Positions 21,346 through 34,200 of a stretch of DNA of 64,000 bases are shown here, in pieces. Position 1 is the stretch's first letter, and every line of letters starts with the position of its first letter. Source of the DNA: Pegoplata infirma (taxonomy: Eukaryota; Arthropoda; Insecta; Diptera; Anthomyiidae); the NCBI GenBank assembly GCA_963921195.1, contig OY992540.1, forward strand, positions 36,386,971 to 36,450,970, in the 5' to 3' direction. The translations under genes and the position numbers were made by a program. The notes beneath the pieces were generated by a model. That model was not told where the DNA came from, did no database searches, and worked only from the letters and a program-made list of their open reading frames with translations.

Positions 21346-24300
21346 ATGAAATACTTAGATTTTTATCAAAATAACTGTCGAATTTGTTTGGAACGGCCTG
21401 AAGTGGCTTTGGATTGGAATGAAGAAATATTTGACTTTTGTGGAATGACATACAGAGATTGTTATTACAGATATACTCAAATGGCGGATATTGGTAATAT
21501 ACTGTTGCGCACAAGGAGCCTACATGGCCCCACAGAGGATTAACCGATTAGGGTGGCCAAAAATGTAGGAGAGACTGCAGTCTTAAAAATAACGGGACAG
21601 TTTTTATATTTGTTTTAACCAGGCCGTTCATGAATCCACAACGAAATTGGATTGGAAACGAAATTCAAATCCGTTTCCAATTTTCGAAGCGTTCATGAAA
21701 CCGTGACGAATTGCTTTGTTCGAAAAAAAAATATCTATTGCGTTCGAACTTAGCGAAGACACAAGCACAGACTAATACAGACTCGACAAATATGACAGGT
21801 GTCAAAAAAGTATTTTTGAACCATATGGTCAATGTTTTCAAATTATTCTACGAATTAGGTTAGAAAGAGAAAACTGATATAACGCGCCATAAGAAAAATG
21901 GATGCCAGATCGGTTTTTGTTGTTTCACTCACTCCTAAGTCGTAGAAAGTGTTGCCATGTTAGCGTAAAACGGACTAAAAACCGCTGTGTTTTCTCCTAA
22001 AATCGCTTAGTTTTTCCCCATTTTTTCTTGTAAAACTCTACTGTCGAGTCTGTATTTAGTCTGTGACACAAGTATTTACAAAATACGACTCTGTTTTTGC
22101 AAATACAGAGTCGTATTTTATAGCAACTCTGTTAGAAAGTCAAAGTCAGAGTTGTTATAATAATGTAGTTTGTAAAAAAAATAATTTGTTAACAAATAAA
22201 CTGTCATGCATTTGTTTTGAATTATTTTTTTTGATTATTGATCCATTAAGGAAGGGATTTTATAAAAATCCATCTTTTGTTTTCCTTAAGTCTAATATAT
22301 ATACTTAGGATCTGTTATTTTGTGTGGAACAAAACCAGTTGCTTCACATATTTTATTGGCTCAGGATAAATGTCTTTGCACATCAAATTTTTTTTTAAAA
22401 CATCGGTAACTTTTTGCCAATTTGGACTCTTATTATTTTTTGCGTCCAATTTCGGAATCGAAATACTTGTCCGACTAAAGATTTTTTTTCGTTAATAAGC
22501 TAAAGTGGGTATGATACTTTTTTCAATAATTTTATTAAGGACTTTCTGCCTTTGAAAAAGTTCGTAAAAAAGCAAGTATCAGGCCTCTGTTCCAAAAAAG
22601 TAATTCACAAAAAAAAAAAGTGAATGTGAAAATTTCCGAATTTCTTTGGTGTTCTAGATTTCACTTCCGAACTTTTTTTCGTTTTGTTTCACAAAAATAA
22701 AGTTTGGTGAAGGTAAAACGAATGCACTTTTTCCCTTTTAATTTTTTAAATTTTAATTATTTGATTTCAACTTCGAATGAAAACGTGAACAACAAAACAA
22801 TTAACTAAATTTGATGTCATTCGGAAAATTTCATGTGAATTGAAAAGTTGTGAAAGACAACAGAGGCCTCAGAGACACTTTACAAAGGCCTCTGTTCTGC
22901 CTTTCATAACTTTTCAATTCACATTTTCCGAATACATGAAATCCAATTTGGTGTTCTGTTGTTTACGTTTTCACTCAAAGTTAAAATCGAATAACTAAAA
23001 TTTTAAAAAAGTGCATTCGTTTTACTTTTACGGAAGTTAAACCTAGGACACAAAAAAAATTTGGAAATTTTGTTTTCAAATTTTTTAATGTGAATTACTT
23101 TTGTTTATATTTAAGGCCTTAAAACACAAATCCCTTCGATATATCGGGATTTATTTCCACAAACTCATTAAGAACTAACTGCATTTTGCTCATTAATTTT
23201 GTACCTTTCCCTTATAAAAAAAAAGAGGAAAAATATTTTTTAAAAAAGTCGAAAACAAAAAAGAACATCTTACTCACATTTTTTCATTTAACTTTTGTTT
23301 TTAATTTTTTTTTAAATTAATTATTTTCAACTTTTCTTACAAATCCCCGAAGCCAAACGTTGACGAAAATTTTCCAACTGTCAAACCAACTGAATGGAAT
23401 TCATGAACGCACATTTTCGTTTTCGAACGGAAATTTTCTCATTTTCTCTTTGATTGGAATTGGATTGGATTCATAAACACACACAGCTGATTTCCGTGAA
23501 AAAGTGCTGTCAAACCAATCCGCATTGGTTTCATAAACGCCCCGAACATTCAAAAATGTAAAGTTAATTAAATTTTGGACGCAAACTTGATTTTTTCCGA
23601 TGTAAAGGGAGCCATACACGATACTGCAACCCAATTGGAAAATGTGTTAATGACGAAATTTCTATAGTTATTCCTTGAGAAAATGTCTTCAGCTTTTGAC
23701 AAATCATAGGTAAATCGGCTAATGGCATTTCACTCCTCTTTATTTTGAACTTAAAAAATCGTTAACACGAAAATCCTAGCTGATCCTGTTTTCGAGTTAT
23801 TGCTAAATAATTACACTGTTCGACAACAAAAACCTACCAGTTAAATATCCAACTGATTCTTATAGATCTGGCTCTCCTGTATCCAAATCTGCCATCCACT
23901 TTTTTCTACCACTTACCGTTTTGAGATATTCGCTGTTAAAAAGTAAAAAAAAATCTATAATTTCGCACATTTGGGGGGTCCACTATTATGTGGCTTCCAA
24001 CAAATAGGACTTGATTTCAAATAAATTGCACCTCCTGATTTCAAAACTGCAGTCCAAATTTTTCTAGCATGTTTCGTTTTCAAGATATTCACGTTCGAGA
24101 TTTTCGCGTGGAAAAATTTTCAAACGCGAATATCTCGAAAACGAAACATGCTAGAAAAATTTTGATTTCAGTTTTGGAATCAGGAGGTCTATTTTATATG
24201 AAATCAGGTCCTATTTTTTGAAGAATCTGTAACAGGTGGAAAATGTTTAAACGCAAATATCTTAACATGCTAAAAAAATTTTGATTTCAGTTTTGGATAA

Positions 24301-26848
24301 GGAGGTCTATTTTATATGAAATCAAGTCCTATTTTTTGAAGAATCTGTAACAGTGGACCACAGAAAGTGCGATATTATTGCTGAAGGGTGTGAACAGCAG
24401 TATATTAAATTAAAATTTTAAATCTTGGAAACTGAAATATTATCCATTTATAGAAAACAAACTCTTACAACTAGTAGAAGTGTTTAACAGACAATGAATA
24501 TTACATGAAACTGTTCTCAACTATATAAAGATGTCTTGGGGATGTCAGGTGTAACTCTGACATGTCAGCCGAATGTCACCTCAGAGGGCTCATGGACATT
24601 GTCAACTGGAAAGCTGTCCAATTTGTTGTGATTTTGATCGTGTATGGACTTATTTGACGATCATTACAAAAAAGTCATATTTTGTTGAACTTGCAGTATC
24701 GTGTTCCTCCTTGACATTTTAAAATTTGGAAATAATTACATTTAAAAACGTAGGTAAAATATAATAGTTCCCGTTTTTAATATCTCTGTTCGTTTATCCC
24801 ACGACATATTAGGTTTGGTTTTTGCAGACCGGATTAAGATTAGGATTCACTTTATTTCATTAAAAAAATGGGTATAATATACACCCTATTACCGATAATA
24901 AAGTAAAAACATAAGTAAGCTAAGGTAAAAATGTAAAGAATGATAAATAAATAAAGTTAAATCCAGTTAAATCCTAGGATTATATCCGATTTATACCATT
25001 TTACATTTTGGACAATGCTTTATTTTTTCCCCTGTTTATATATACTAATTGAATGTAGATTCAGAAAAAAATTATAAAAAAATTTGTTGATTTGACCCAA
25101 TTTTTAACTAAATAAAGTTAATCCTAATCTTAATCCGGTCTGCAAAAAAACAAGCCTATTATCTGTACATTTACCTTACTACAATCTACTACTTATTTTT
25201 AACTACTTTTACTACAAACAAACAGACCTAAAAAAAAAACTAAAAAAAACGTTATTTTTAAGCTACTGTAGGATCTACTGTAACTCTTACAGGCGCATCA
25301 AAATGGCAAAATTCTTTTGAGTCACCTAAAAATGTACCTTCGATGGTTCTTGAACACACAAACACAATTTTAATAAAAAAATATTTTAGTTACAGATAAT
25401 TTTTCCCAAATGTTGTGTCAAAACTGCTCCACAGATTTAAAAAAATTTCATTTTCTAATAGAAAGAGCACTGGAGTCACATAAAGTACTTCAAGATGCAT
25501 TTGAAAAAACATATCTACCATGTATTGAAGAAAAAACAGAACAAAATGATGAACAAATTGCAACTAGCTCTTCACCAGCAATAAGTATTATAGAAGCAAA
25601 AGACGAAATTAGCTATGAAATTGAAGAATTTGCAACTGGCTCTTCCCCAGCAACAAGTATGATAGAAGTAAAAGACAAAATTAGCTATGAAGTTGAACAA
25701 TTAGCCAGAAAGAAAGACGACATTAGCTTTGAAATTGCACAATTAGATCAAGAGGAATTTAAAAGTACATTTAACGAATCTGAGGATACTTTAATAGAAG
25801 TGGATGATGCTGGCGACGAGGTATTACAAATGTCCGATGTAATTGACACCCCAGTAGATTTGCTATATGAACATTACAATGACTCCCAGTCATCATTAGA
25901 GGAAGAAACCAATAAAAAAAGACAAAAGAGAAATGGTGTTATGTGTTCCTATTGCTGTAAGTAAGAAATACTCTTTATAAGTTTAAAAATTTTATAATTT
26001 TGCCTAAAACTTTTTCTATTAGCTAAAATTTTGTATAACATATCATATTTAAAGAAACACGAGGAAACACACAAGGAGCATCGTGAACGCAGGGAAACTT
26101 GTCCTCAATGTGGTTTAAAGTTGTATGATAAAAAGTCCATGTATTCTCATTTGTTGGTTCATAAAAAAGATCGTGAAAAAAAATTTAAATGTGAATTCTG
26201 TGATAAAGCCTTCTTTAGTCGAGGATCGTGTAATGTACATCGACGCATGCATTTGGGACAGATGATACCATGTACCCTATGTCCAAAGCAATTTTGTCGT
26301 CAAATTGATTTAGATAAGCACATGCCTTCACATTCAGCTTCGGCACTTCATGCAGAAGTAAAAACTGTTAGTTATATAACTGTGATAGTTTCTTATGCCG
26401 TAAAGCCTTGAGATATGAATAATCGACTTAAGCTATTATCACTTGTTGACATTTCAATAACTTTCAAAATACTCACATATTTATCTATTCTCGTTTTTTA
26501 GACAAAATATTTTGTGCACTGCAAAACTTGTGACCAACATATTCCTTCCAATAGTTGGAAATCCCATCAAGCTGTTCATTTAAATGAACCTCTAATGAAA
26601 TGTTCCTTATGTGATAAAGATTTCTTCAGTCGAAAATCGTAAGTTTATTTATAAGTAATATATAAACATATTAAATATCTAAAAAATTTTTTATTTATCT
26701 TTGTAGTTGCATCAAACATATTTCGAATGTGCATCGAAAACCACGCGATGAGTATGAACAAGTTATTATTTATTATGGAGGTGTTAAACCTGAAACGCGT
26801 CTATCGCACTTAATGTTAGAGCAACAGGAAAAAGTACAAACCATATAA
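21346..26848 (+). CDS. ZAD-type C2H2 zinc-finger protein, gene 4
   Basis: Exons 21346..21493, 25396..25956, 26023..26366, 26502..26638 and 26707..26848 join to 443 residues. ATG 21346 is chosen since the sequence upstream comes from a MITE end; an in-frame ATG at 21262 would translate MITE DNA. The ZAD has CRIC at residues 12-15 and CQNC at the start of exon 2. The linker is acidic with a repeated Ser-Pro-Ala, Ile-Glu-x-Lys-Asp, Ile-Ser-Tyr-Glu block. Six fingers follow: split finger 1 (MCSYC|S), CPQC, CEFC, CTLC, CKTC and CSLC; finger 5 has Asp where most fingers have Gly. Intron 1 is 3.9 kb of nested transposons. Probable nuclear DNA-binding protein; fingers closest to gene 5. Confidence 0.88.
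21766..22065. mobile_element. 7-bp-duplication MITE, copy C
   Basis: 300 bp, CACAGACTAATACAGACTC to AGTCTGTG, flanked by ACACAAG at 21759-21765 and 22066-22072. Very similar to copy D, so the family moved recently. Confidence 0.92.
22581..23119. repeat. Foldback with AGGCCTCTGTTC motifs
   Basis: AGGCCTCTGTTC at 22581, its complement at about 22858 followed by a second forward start at 22889, and an AAGGCCT end at 23119. The halves share AATTCACA, TTTCATGT and GTGCATTCGTTTTA pieces in opposite orientation, suggesting two back-to-back copies of a ~270-bp element. Confidence 0.5.
23607..24711. mobile_element. Element with ACACGATACTGCAA ends
   Basis: GGGAGCCATACACGATACTG at 23607 faces TTGCAGTATCGTGTTCCTCC ending near 24710. 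Inside, a module around CTCGAAAACGAAACATGCTA occurs inverted near 24070 and directly near 24130 and 24255. Related interior sequence is at 36990-37330 and 46745-46900. Confidence 0.6.
24812..25156. mobile_element. TA-flanked palindromic element with GCAGACCGGATTAAGATTAG ends
   Basis: 345 bp with inverted ends of about 40 bp including GCAGACCGGATTAAGATTAG, flanked by TA at 24810 and 25157. Partial end also at 2561. No ORF. Directly after it, 25180-25235 resembles half of the AGGTCTGTTTGTTT hairpin nested at 17598. Confidence 0.7.
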
Positions 26849-27064
26849 AAATAAGATGAACAAAGTTATGTATTTCATCATTAATCTTAGTTTGAATTTA
26901 AGAAACTAGTTTTTGTGCTCAATAAAATTAGTGTCATAAAATTTCTGGCCATAGCGAATTGCAAAATGTTGGGAATAAGATAGATTAATACCTATATAAA
27001 TTTTATGGGGAAAACGAATAATTAAACTTGTTTAAATGAATGCGAATGTGGAATTACACTTCTA
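26849..27064. other. Gene 4 downstream flank
   Basis: Short AT-rich flank; AATAAA at about 26920 is a possible poly(A) signal for gene 4. Nothing else recognised. Confidence 0.4.
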
Positions 27065-27210
27065 AAGGTAACTTCAGACGACGTAATATTATGCACAATA
27101 TTTTTGACGTTTTCCCACAAATGGCATATATAAAAATACTGCATAAAATATTGGGCTAAAAAAAATACATGCAGATTGTACATAATATTGAATCGTCTGT
27201 TGATGCCTTT
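27065..27210. mobile_element. 146-bp hairpin MITE with TA duplication
   Basis: AAGGTAACTTCAGACGACGT at 27065 faces the near-complement ending CGTCTGTTGATGCCTT, TA on each side. Pieces of the family at 20750-20795 and 36857-36905 (ACCTTCAGACGACGCAATAT). Confidence 0.75.
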
Positions 27211-27214
27211 ATAC

Positions 27215-28077
27215 CAGAGCTTCGAAGAATGGAATCCTTTTCGAATGAATTCTCAAAAAAATCCATTCAATTCTCATAGTCAGTGAATGCATTCGATTTC
27301 ATAAATCAACATTGAATGCATTCGATTTTTTATCATTCCACTGCGAATGCAATCGATTTTTTAAATATAAATAGACCAAAATGGAGCCAAATTTTGGTCC
27401 ATAGTATCGACCAGTGGGTATCACGTTGGTTGGCTACCATTTAATTTCCTCTCTCAAAAAGTTGGTTCTCTTAGTGTTGCCTATGCTATTGCATGTAAAA
27501 ACTCTCTTAAACATTAAGAGAACCATTTTATATAAAGTGACATATTGTTTTGGGGCCTATCAAAATCTCTGATATATTCTTTACTCTATGCTATCGCCTA
27601 CTTTCTTTACAAACGATGACCCTAATGGGCTCTAATTTTGAATCCAAAAAAATTGTTGTTCCCGAAAATTTTAAAAATGCACATATTAACTGCCTATACG
27701 ACAAAAATATGTGAAGAGTGTTAGCGATACTATGGACAAAAATTGGCTCCGTTTTGCTCTATCTTGGTTAGTTTTTTAAAGTTTTTTATGCAATGAATGA
27801 ATAAGCCATTCGATTTTTCAAATTGAATGAAAATAAAATCGATTGCATTTGCAAGTGAATGCATTCGATTTTTAAAAGTCGAATGAAAAAAAAAAACTAA
27901 TGCATTCGATTTTTGAAAGTCGAATGAAAAATAAAACGAGTGCATGCGATATTTATAAATCGAATGAGTCTAAAGTGAATTCATTCAATTCGCTAAAATG
28001 TGATTGGGGAATACAATCACTAAATTTTCACTCAGAATGACAAATCGAATTAAGGAATGAAATCCTTCGAAGCTCTG
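27215..28077. mobile_element. hAT-like non-autonomous element with internal tandem repeats
   Basis: CAGAGCTTCGAAG at 27215 and CTTCGAAGCTCTG ending 28077; flanks agree at 7 of 8 bases (xTTTATAC). About 38-bp units around GAATGCATTCGATTTTT lie near both ends (27280-27365, 27800-27975). A nested inverted repeat has arms near 27372 (GACCAAAATGGAGCC) and 27727-27765. No transposase ORF. Confidence 0.65.
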
Positions 28078-28440
28078 ATTTATACCCAGGGGCAGGGGTA
28101 ACTCATGAATAGTAGTGTCAGTAATAACGAAGTCGTTATCTACAGATGGCAATCTTTTTTTGGAAAGTATTTGGGAACGATTTGGGAAAAACGAAAAATA
28201 AACGTTAACAAATTTTAAAATTATGAATGAAAATTATTGTTGTGTCACTTGAAAATAAAAAAATACATAAAAAAAAAGAAATGAATATAATTAAATCAAA
28301 ACAACCAGCAAAATTAAACGAAAAATAAAAGGTAAACAAAATTTCCAGCTTTCCCAGATACCATTTGTAAAACTAACACCACCTTTAAACGTCAAAAAGA
28401 ATTGACTCTTGCATAGTCTTTATATATTCAAGTTTTTGAT
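28078..28440. other. Intergenic DNA, nothing recognised
   Basis: AT-rich sequence without ORFs, strong repeats or motifs that I can name. Confidence 0.4.
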
Positions 28441-28960
28441 AGAGGGTAACTCATCGAAATATCGGTCTGGACCCCATAAGGTATATATATTCATGATGCC
28501 CGATTGATTTTAAGACTTTCTAGCGATGTCCGTCTGTCTGTGGAAAATGCTATCACGGACAAAATATTGCACAGAAATGACTGAAACTTAACATATTTAT
28601 TGGAAGTTCTCCCGAGAAGCTTGGTATTGCATTTGAGCGATATCGCTTCAGCGGTTCAAAAGTTATGAACAAAAATGTAAGCACACCTCAAAAATTTCAG
28701 TACATTCAACATAACCTAAAAATACAAAATGCTTTAATTCGGCTTCTGGTTGACATATGTGATATAATTGGACACCAAATGGTATTTAAACAAGTACGAA
28801 CATATTTTTTGACAAAAAAAGAAAAAAAAAATCGCGGATTTTTTTTTACCAAAATTTTTTTTTGCGGAAATTTTTTTTTTAAAAGTAATTTCCTTTTAAA
28901 TAAAGTTTTTTGAAATAATCTTTTTGACTACATTCGGCAAGGCAGAATTTAACTTTTTTA
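28440..28960. repeat. Dispersed repeat copy (AATATCGGTC family)
   Basis: Reads CATCGAAATATCGGTCTGGA, CCCCATAAGGTATATATATT and TAGCGATGTCCGTCTGTCTG, then sequence resembling the complement of 46090-46500, ending near ACATTCGGCAAGGCAGAAT. Non-coding. Confidence 0.6.
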
Positions 28961-28989
28961 CTTGTTTTTTTTTTACCTTTGGTATTTTG

Positions 28990-30130
28990 GGTATAAAAAT
29001 TAGTTAAAATGGGTATATATATGCCGCCACATTACTGGCAGCCCTAATTGGGCAATAATATTGTATTATTACGTCTCATGTGTTGGTAGCACTGCTCAAT
29101 ATTTTTTTATACACAAGTGGGATGATAATTGTGTTATAGAAAGTTTTTATTGAATTATTTGTATATTTTGTTGCTTTCCTACCAATAAAAATATAAATTT
29201 AATAAAGATACATTACCCATTTCATTATATTTACAATAATCTGATAAAGGTGAGTGAATTACAACATATTAGTTTTTGTGACATTGAGCAATAATATTGC
29301 CAATGATAGTCGTAAATTTTTAAGGTACAACTTTTTAATGAAAGGAGTTGGCTCGTTCCTAAAGCCCACACCCTGTATTGAAAATAAAAACGGACAAAAA
29401 TTGAAAAATTTAAAGACGCACTTAAAGTTCACAAATTTACGTGGATCCTGATAATGATTTCATTTTGGAAGCGCCCGTGTAAAAATTAAAAAAAACTTTG
29501 AAAAACTTGGTTTTGGGTGACTGGTGGCATTCAGTGTCTTTCGTGCTGTAATCTCGTTTAAACGACATTTTGATAGTGTCCGACGGAACCACTTTTTCAG
29601 ACCCGTACCCGAACTTTGGCCAATTTTGTAAAGTTCGGACGAACCCCAAACAGATGTACATATATGTATATGCTCGAATATGTTGCCAGATTGACTCAAT
29701 TTACGAATCTGAAAATATATGTATGAGGATATATCGAGTAGATCTGATTACCACGTTTTATATATGATCCATATATTTTCATATTAAAAGAGATCGGATT
29801 TGAAATATTTATATATTTTTATCGAGAATTGTCATTTTAGGTTTTCGCAAAAACCCCAAATAAATTTTAAAATTGTGATTGATCTAGCTTGCTTATTAAC
29901 CGGTAATATACATTACCGGATAATAAATGGATCAGAATTTAAAAACGCATTTCTGAAATTTTACCTTACGGAATCTTTATTTACAAAAACCGTTTAGAAT
30001 AATTTAAACAAATAAAACAACCCAGTTTAGCCCGGAATCATGTTCTTTTCGGTAAAAAAAATCTTGAAAATTTGTAAACCCTTTTATCGTAATAAACCTT
30101 TAGGGGCCCCATACACTTTTTAAAAATAAC
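28990..30130. other. Intergenic DNA between genes 4 and 5
   Basis: No gene recognised. The part at 29440-29660 is less AT-rich than its surroundings and has short overlapping ORFs on the minus strand without known domains; it may be a fragment of an older element. Confidence 0.35.
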
Positions 30131-30149
30131 TTATTTTCAATGTTAGCAA

Positions 30150-30490
30150 TCGATGCCATCCTAGAATAACGGTATTTGACTATTATACCGCAACAAATTA
30201 AGATATGAACATTTTTAAAAGCGATTATGAAAGTCTATAAAATTTCTAGTATTTTTGATGTGTCACTTCGTTTTTCTACCGTTAGATTTTCGTTATATAG
30301 TCAAATACCGTTATTAATAACGTTTCAAACGGTATTATAAAGGTATTGGCCTATATTTCGAAAATCAGCTGGTACACACACGAAGCGACACATTAGATAT
30401 ATTGGAAGTTTCATCGACTTTCATAAACGCTTTTAAAAATGTTGATAACTTTATCGATTATTTTAGGACGTTATCGAATGCCAATATTGC
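30150..30490. repeat. Inverted repeat of ~340 bp
   Basis: AACGGTATTTGACTAT near 30170 pairs with ATAGTCAAATACCGTT at 30297, and AAAAGCGATTATGAAAGTC at 30218 pairs with GACTTTCATAAACGCTTTT at 30417. Both point to a decayed palindromic MITE. Confidence 0.5.
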
Positions 30491-30857
30491 TTATTTTCGA
30501 CTTCCTACATTAAAATTTTAAGTACTACACCTTTAAACTCTCTTGGAACCGGATTATGAAAAATGTACTTTAATCACAATGTTTTCTTTGCTGGGTAATT
30601 CTACTTTCCAAATTTCTAGAACCATTTATCAGAAGATTGTAAAAGCACCAAAGTAAATTTTTTACCCCATTAAAATTTAAATTTCCAAACGGTACTTAAG
30701 AAGAAAATGAAAATGTTAGAAAATGTATCAAAATATTTTCCTCTTTTGTCCCCTAAGAAACCGAATTTCCAAAAATTACTTTTTAAAGATTTTTTTATAG
30801 ATGAGGTCCTTGAATAATAGATATGTATATGATTTTAAAGTGTTTTAGAATCGTTTA

Positions 30858-31030
30858 CCGTCCAACCTGAATCAAATTACGTCGCGTAAGGCGTAACGCC
30901 CAATAATTTTTCGTTTCTAATATTTAAATGTGAGTTACCTAAATCAAACGGACGTAAAAATTTCAAATTTGATGTGTTTGTTTTTGTTTTTTTTTACGTC
31001 TTGCGCTACGTATTTGATTCTGGTTCGACC
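30858..31030. repeat. Inverted repeat just upstream of gene 5
   Basis: Arms of about 35 bp: CCTGAATCAAATTACGTCGC at 30867 and, inverted, GCGCTACGTATTTGATTCTG near 31004, extending to CCGTCCAAC and GGTTCGACC outside. The spacer is about 100 bp; the right arm lies about 170 bp before the ATG of gene 5. It may be a small transposon or part of the promoter. Confidence 0.6.
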
Positions 31031-31200
31031 CTTAAATATATTTCAGATCATTTTTTTTTTCAAATTTATAAATGTGCAAATATAATTTTTTTTTCAGAGT
31101 TGGACAGATGTATTTCAAATATTTTTAAATTAACATTCAGTTTCTGTTCGGTTAAAAATTGTTAATTTATTTTGCTGAAAATTAAATACAGTACCCCAAA

Positions 31201-34200
31201 ATGTCTTCAATGCAAAAAAATGAGGAAAGAGATTTTATAAGAGAATGCATTAGATTATATGCAAAATTACCGAGCTTGTGGAACACAAAAAGTAAAGAAT
31301 ATCACAATCGCGATAAAAAAAACCTTCAATACGATATTTTGTTACGTAAATATCAAGAGCGCTTTCCAAGTGCTGGTAAAATAGAGTTACTAAAAAAATT
31401 TAATTCATTGCGTACAAATTTTCGGAAAGAATTGAGACATGTAGAGGATGCTAAAAAAAAGGGAGACACAAATGCGACACCCACATTGTGGTATTTTGAC
31501 GAATTTCTATTTCTTTTGAATCCGGAAAAAAGTCCTCCCAGCTTAGATGATAATGATATGAAGCAATTATATACAATAACGAATCAAAGCCCGGAAAAAA
31601 CGGCTCGTATGAGACCAGCTAATATTCAGGAGAGTAAATTTAATCCTAAACGTTCAAAGATAGAACACAGCGATGAATATGGAAGAATTATCTCATCGAT
31701 ATCCTCATATCGGCCTAACCAGAGCATCTTAGATACCAATATGTCAATATCATCGACGCCTCAAAATGAATATGAAAAAATTTCATCATTTTGGGCTATC
31801 GAATTACAAAAAATGGAACCAAGACAACAATTATTTGCAAAAAAAGCAATTAATGATATATTGTTTGAGGGTCAATTGGGTAATCTACACAGAAATTCTA
31901 TTGAAATCAATAGAATGGGCCTGGATTCTAATTCAGAAACTATTGTACAATCAAATAATAATAATACAATATTACCCTACGAACCCAATATTGTGTATGA
32001 AGACCAATCCAATTTGCATGCATCAGAGAGACGAAATTTCAAATTTGAAATTGAACATGTTGATCCTATAGAATTTGATACTACTATACTTGGTGAACAT
32101 TCTGGGGAATCAAACAATGAAGAAGATGAAAATCAAAATATTGAAACTACAAGTGATCAAGATGTAGACACAGAGCAATTAACAGAAAATAACGTATGTT
32201 CTTACTCAGAAGAAGAGGGGGAAGAGGAAATAGATGAAATAAATGACCATTTTATATCAAAAGTACAAAATTCGGAGGGGGAGGACGAAAACAATCATAG
32301 GAATGCTGTTACAAATCAAGCATTGGAAAAACCTGATTGTCCGACATCAGATGATGAAACAAATGATAAAAATAAAAAAAAGGATACAAGTGTAATGTGT
32401 TCGTACTGCTGTAAGTAAAATTTAAAAAAAAAATTATAAAATTTTAATTATATGTATTTTGTAATTCGAAAAATATCAATTGTTATTCGAAAATGCTACT
32501 TGTAATTAAAAGATTCCATTTGCAATTCGAAGATTCCATTTGTAATTCAAAGATTATATTGTAATTCCAAGATCCTACTTGAAATTCGAAGATTTTAGTT
32601 GTTATTTGAAGTTTCTACTTGTACGAATATTCCATTTGCATTTATAAATTCTAATTGTAATTCAAAGATTTCATTAGGAATTAAAAAACTTCAATTAAAA
32701 TTCAGTGTATTTTTTTCGTTTACAGTTGAAATCTTCAAATTATAATTGAAAATTTCGAATTACAAATGGAATATCCGAATTGCAAGTAGAATCTTTTAAA
32801 TGGAATCTTTGAATTACAAATGAAAGTTTCAAATTACAAATGAAATCTTTGAATACCAATTGAGCTTATTCAAATTACACCTTTAAATGGTGTTGGTTAT
32901 TTTCAATTAAAAAAAGTTCAATGAAAATTCAAAACTCTAATCGAATATATAGAAAATTCAAAACATTTTAACTGAAACAGAATTTCAAAATGCATTTATT
33001 AGCCTTAATTTAAAATATTAATTATATTTCAATTTAAATGTTAAAACTTTGATATCCAAACTTGCACTTTTAAAATTACCCTGCAAGAAGTAGGGTGTCG
33101 GTCTATCCGAAATCACTTATCCTGTGACTGGTGGAAACGGGACATATCACTAAAATGTTTTAAAATGCTAATCACATGGTTAAAGTACATTTATTTTGCA
33201 AATTCCAAAATTTTCTTAGTCCCATAAACTTTTTTTACAATTTTCAAAGTCCCAGACAAAAAAAAACAATTTTTTGACGTTTTGAAGTAAAGTCAAAAAA
33301 ACGTTTTGAAATAAGAAGTAAGAAAAACACAAAGTTTTAAAAAAAATTTCGAAGTTCCGGAAAATTTCGGATTTTTTTTTAAATTTTACAAGTTTTAGAC
33401 ACAAACATATTTTTCACAATTTTTTTGCGTTTTTGTACTGCAAAAAATTATTAAAAATGGACATATCAGTTTCACTACAGGGTTGTGTTCCTTGGAAACA
33501 TGTCCAGTGACATTTCACAAGTGATGTTACAACCTTAAGATTTTTTTCATAAAAGTGGCAGGTGTTTTTATACACCCAAAAAATATTAAAAAAATTGTGC
33601 CAGTTTTTGGTTTAATTACAACCTATAAAGTGTTTTTGGATAACTTACTAAAGTTTTTGCTCTAAAAAACTTAGGTAAATTATCCAAAACCACTTTATAG
33701 GTTGTATTATCCCCAAAACATACACAATTTTTTTATATTTTTTTTGTGTGTATGAAAGGTGTCAATTTGTGATGGGTCATTTGAATTTACGTTACCTGAC
33801 CTTTCAAGGACCGGCCACTTTTCTTAAAGGTAGTTTATGAATTCAGAAAATTTAAATACAAAGTTTACTAAAATCGATGTACATTTATAGATTTAAAATC
33901 AAATGTTAAAGGCCATTTACTCCCGCCAGAGAATTTTTCAATGAAACTTTAAAATTTTCTTAAATACGATATTTTCAACTTATGCTAAATATATTATAAT
34001 TCAAAGAGATCCAGGTGCTGTCGTTAGATGTCTCTCAAAAAATAACTGAAACAAGTAAAAAAGTTAATTTCGACCTTGTCGAACATATTAATACCCTCCA
34101 CAAAAAATATTACTTCAAAAAAATTTATTTGAAAAAAGAATTGGTATTTTTTTTGTAAAATAAAATTGATATGTGAGCTAAAACACCTCAATTCAACCGA

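Larger units (their letters stand above)
21621..23543. mobile_element. Composite element in gene 4 intron 1 with GGCCGTTCATGAA ends
   Basis: AGGCCGTTCATGAATCCA at 21621 faces TGGTTTCATAAACGCCCC at about 23543. Further TTCATGAA and TTGGATTGGA motifs lie inside near both ends. It holds MITE copy C, the third TATGATAC MITE (22497-22580) and a foldback at 22581-23119. No ORF with a recognisable domain. Confidence 0.5.

Noticed and set aside
29437..29767. Overlapping short ORFs on both strands
   Set aside because: No recognisable domain or splice-supported structure; left as unassigned intergenic DNA.
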